Program-made: the position numbers and the translations under genes
Assembly (NCBI RefSeq): GCF_000247695.1
Contig: NW_004624848.1
Location: 398,350-462,349 of the forward strand
Origin: Heterocephalus glaber
Lineage: Eukaryota > Chordata > Mammalia > Rodentia > Bathyergidae
Length of the DNA: 64,000 bases
Reading direction: 5' to 3'
Part shown: piece by piece, positions 63,455-64,000 of the stretch
Layout of the letters: the number at the start of each line of letters is the position of its first letter
Numbering within the stretch: the stretch's first letter is position 1
The notes under the pieces: generated by a model
The model's database searches: none
The model's input: only the letters and a program-made list of their open reading frames with translations
What the model was told of the DNA's origin: nothing

Positions 63455-63776
63455 TTTGTATTAGTCACCTTTCCCTTACTGTGACAAATTCCTGAGATGA
63501 TAAACGTAGAAAGAGGAAAGGCTCCCAGCTCTGGAAGTCTCGGTCCTTGCCCAGCTGGATTCATTTCTTCAGGGCTGTGGTCACAAGGCACAGCGTGGCA
63601 GGAGGACAGTGAGGAGGAGTTCAGAGACTGCAGGAGAAGGGCTTGGATGTCACTGTTCCCTAAGGAGAACACCCCAGTGCACCTCCGAAGACCTGGATCC
63701 AATAGGCCCCGCCTTTCAAGGTTCCACCAGCCTTAAACACATAGGACTTTGGGGAACTCTCCAGACCCACTATAGC
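63455..63776 (-). repeat. MaLR-type solo LTR
   Basis: 'ttactgtgacaaattcctgag', 'gctctggaagtctcggtcc', 'aaggcacagcgtggcagg' and 'ggttccaccagccttaaac' are the antisense LTR. Frames across it (79 and 96 codons) are not genes. Confidence 0.65.
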
Positions 63777-64000
63777 TCATTCTGATACTCTGCTTAAATA
63801 AAATGCTCCTAAATCATCAGAATTCTAGAACTATAACTTAGTCAAAGGCACTTCTTTCTCTAGTTGGGCTTTTTTGAGTGATTCCTTTATCATTTTATGA
63901 AATACATTTGGCATTACGTAGTAATTCAAACTCAGCTGTCTAACTCCTATTGGGGAAAGTACTCCACTGAAACTGTCAGCTTTTTACTCTTCAAACTCTA

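Overview
The window is vertebrate nuclear DNA, almost certainly from a non-murid rodent. It is AT-rich, intron-dominated sequence full of tRNA-derived ID-type SINEs, B1-like (7SL-derived) monomers and B1+ID composites. It also holds decayed L1 and L2 LINEs, MIR fragments and ERVL-MaLR-type LTRs. I saw no B2 or B4 elements. The youngest SINE family has a tRNA-Ala-like head and a 3' module ending in a KpnI-like GGTACC before the A tail. A squirrel-, beaver- or pocket-mouse-related lineage is possible, but I cannot name the species. There are no bacterial genes, CRISPR arrays or operons.

One protein-coding gene is supported: GASK1B (FAM198B, Golgi-associated kinase 1B), on the + strand and cut by the right edge. 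Three coding exons are visible: 22200-22906 (interrupted by a 125-N assembly gap), 37488-37702 and 60245-60471. They have consensus splice sites and compatible phases (1, 0, 2). The last coding exon(s) lie beyond 64000. A splice acceptor at 22103/22104 implies an upstream non-coding exon; a TATA box at 20791 and a strong donor at 20947/20948 offer a candidate. Together the exons encode a type II Golgi-membrane protein: a short cytosolic tail, a signal anchor (inside the N gap), a basic/Pro-rich stem and the first part of a FAM20/four-jointed-type kinase fold.

Layout: 1-20790 is intergenic, with L2, MIR, SINE and LTR relics and two low-confidence unrecognised GC-rich blocks. 20790-22960 is the promoter, CpG-rich region and first coding exon. 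22907-37487 is an intron rich in SINEs, with an L1 3' end that carries a younger SINE. 37703-60244 is a large intron with several young SINEs, a tandem SINE dimer, another L1 3' end and a nested LTR. 60472-64000 is a partial intron with a 250-bp (ACAGT/ACACT)-type satellite.

The most notable non-genic signals are four RFX-type X-box palindromes spread across the locus, an 8-codon upstream ORF whose stop overlaps the GASK1B start codon, a markedly shortened GC-drifted stem in the first coding exon, the nested LTR, and the self-complementary satellite. I did not find a previously undescribed gene system. Assignments rest on recalled family knowledge and visual matching; no search was run.
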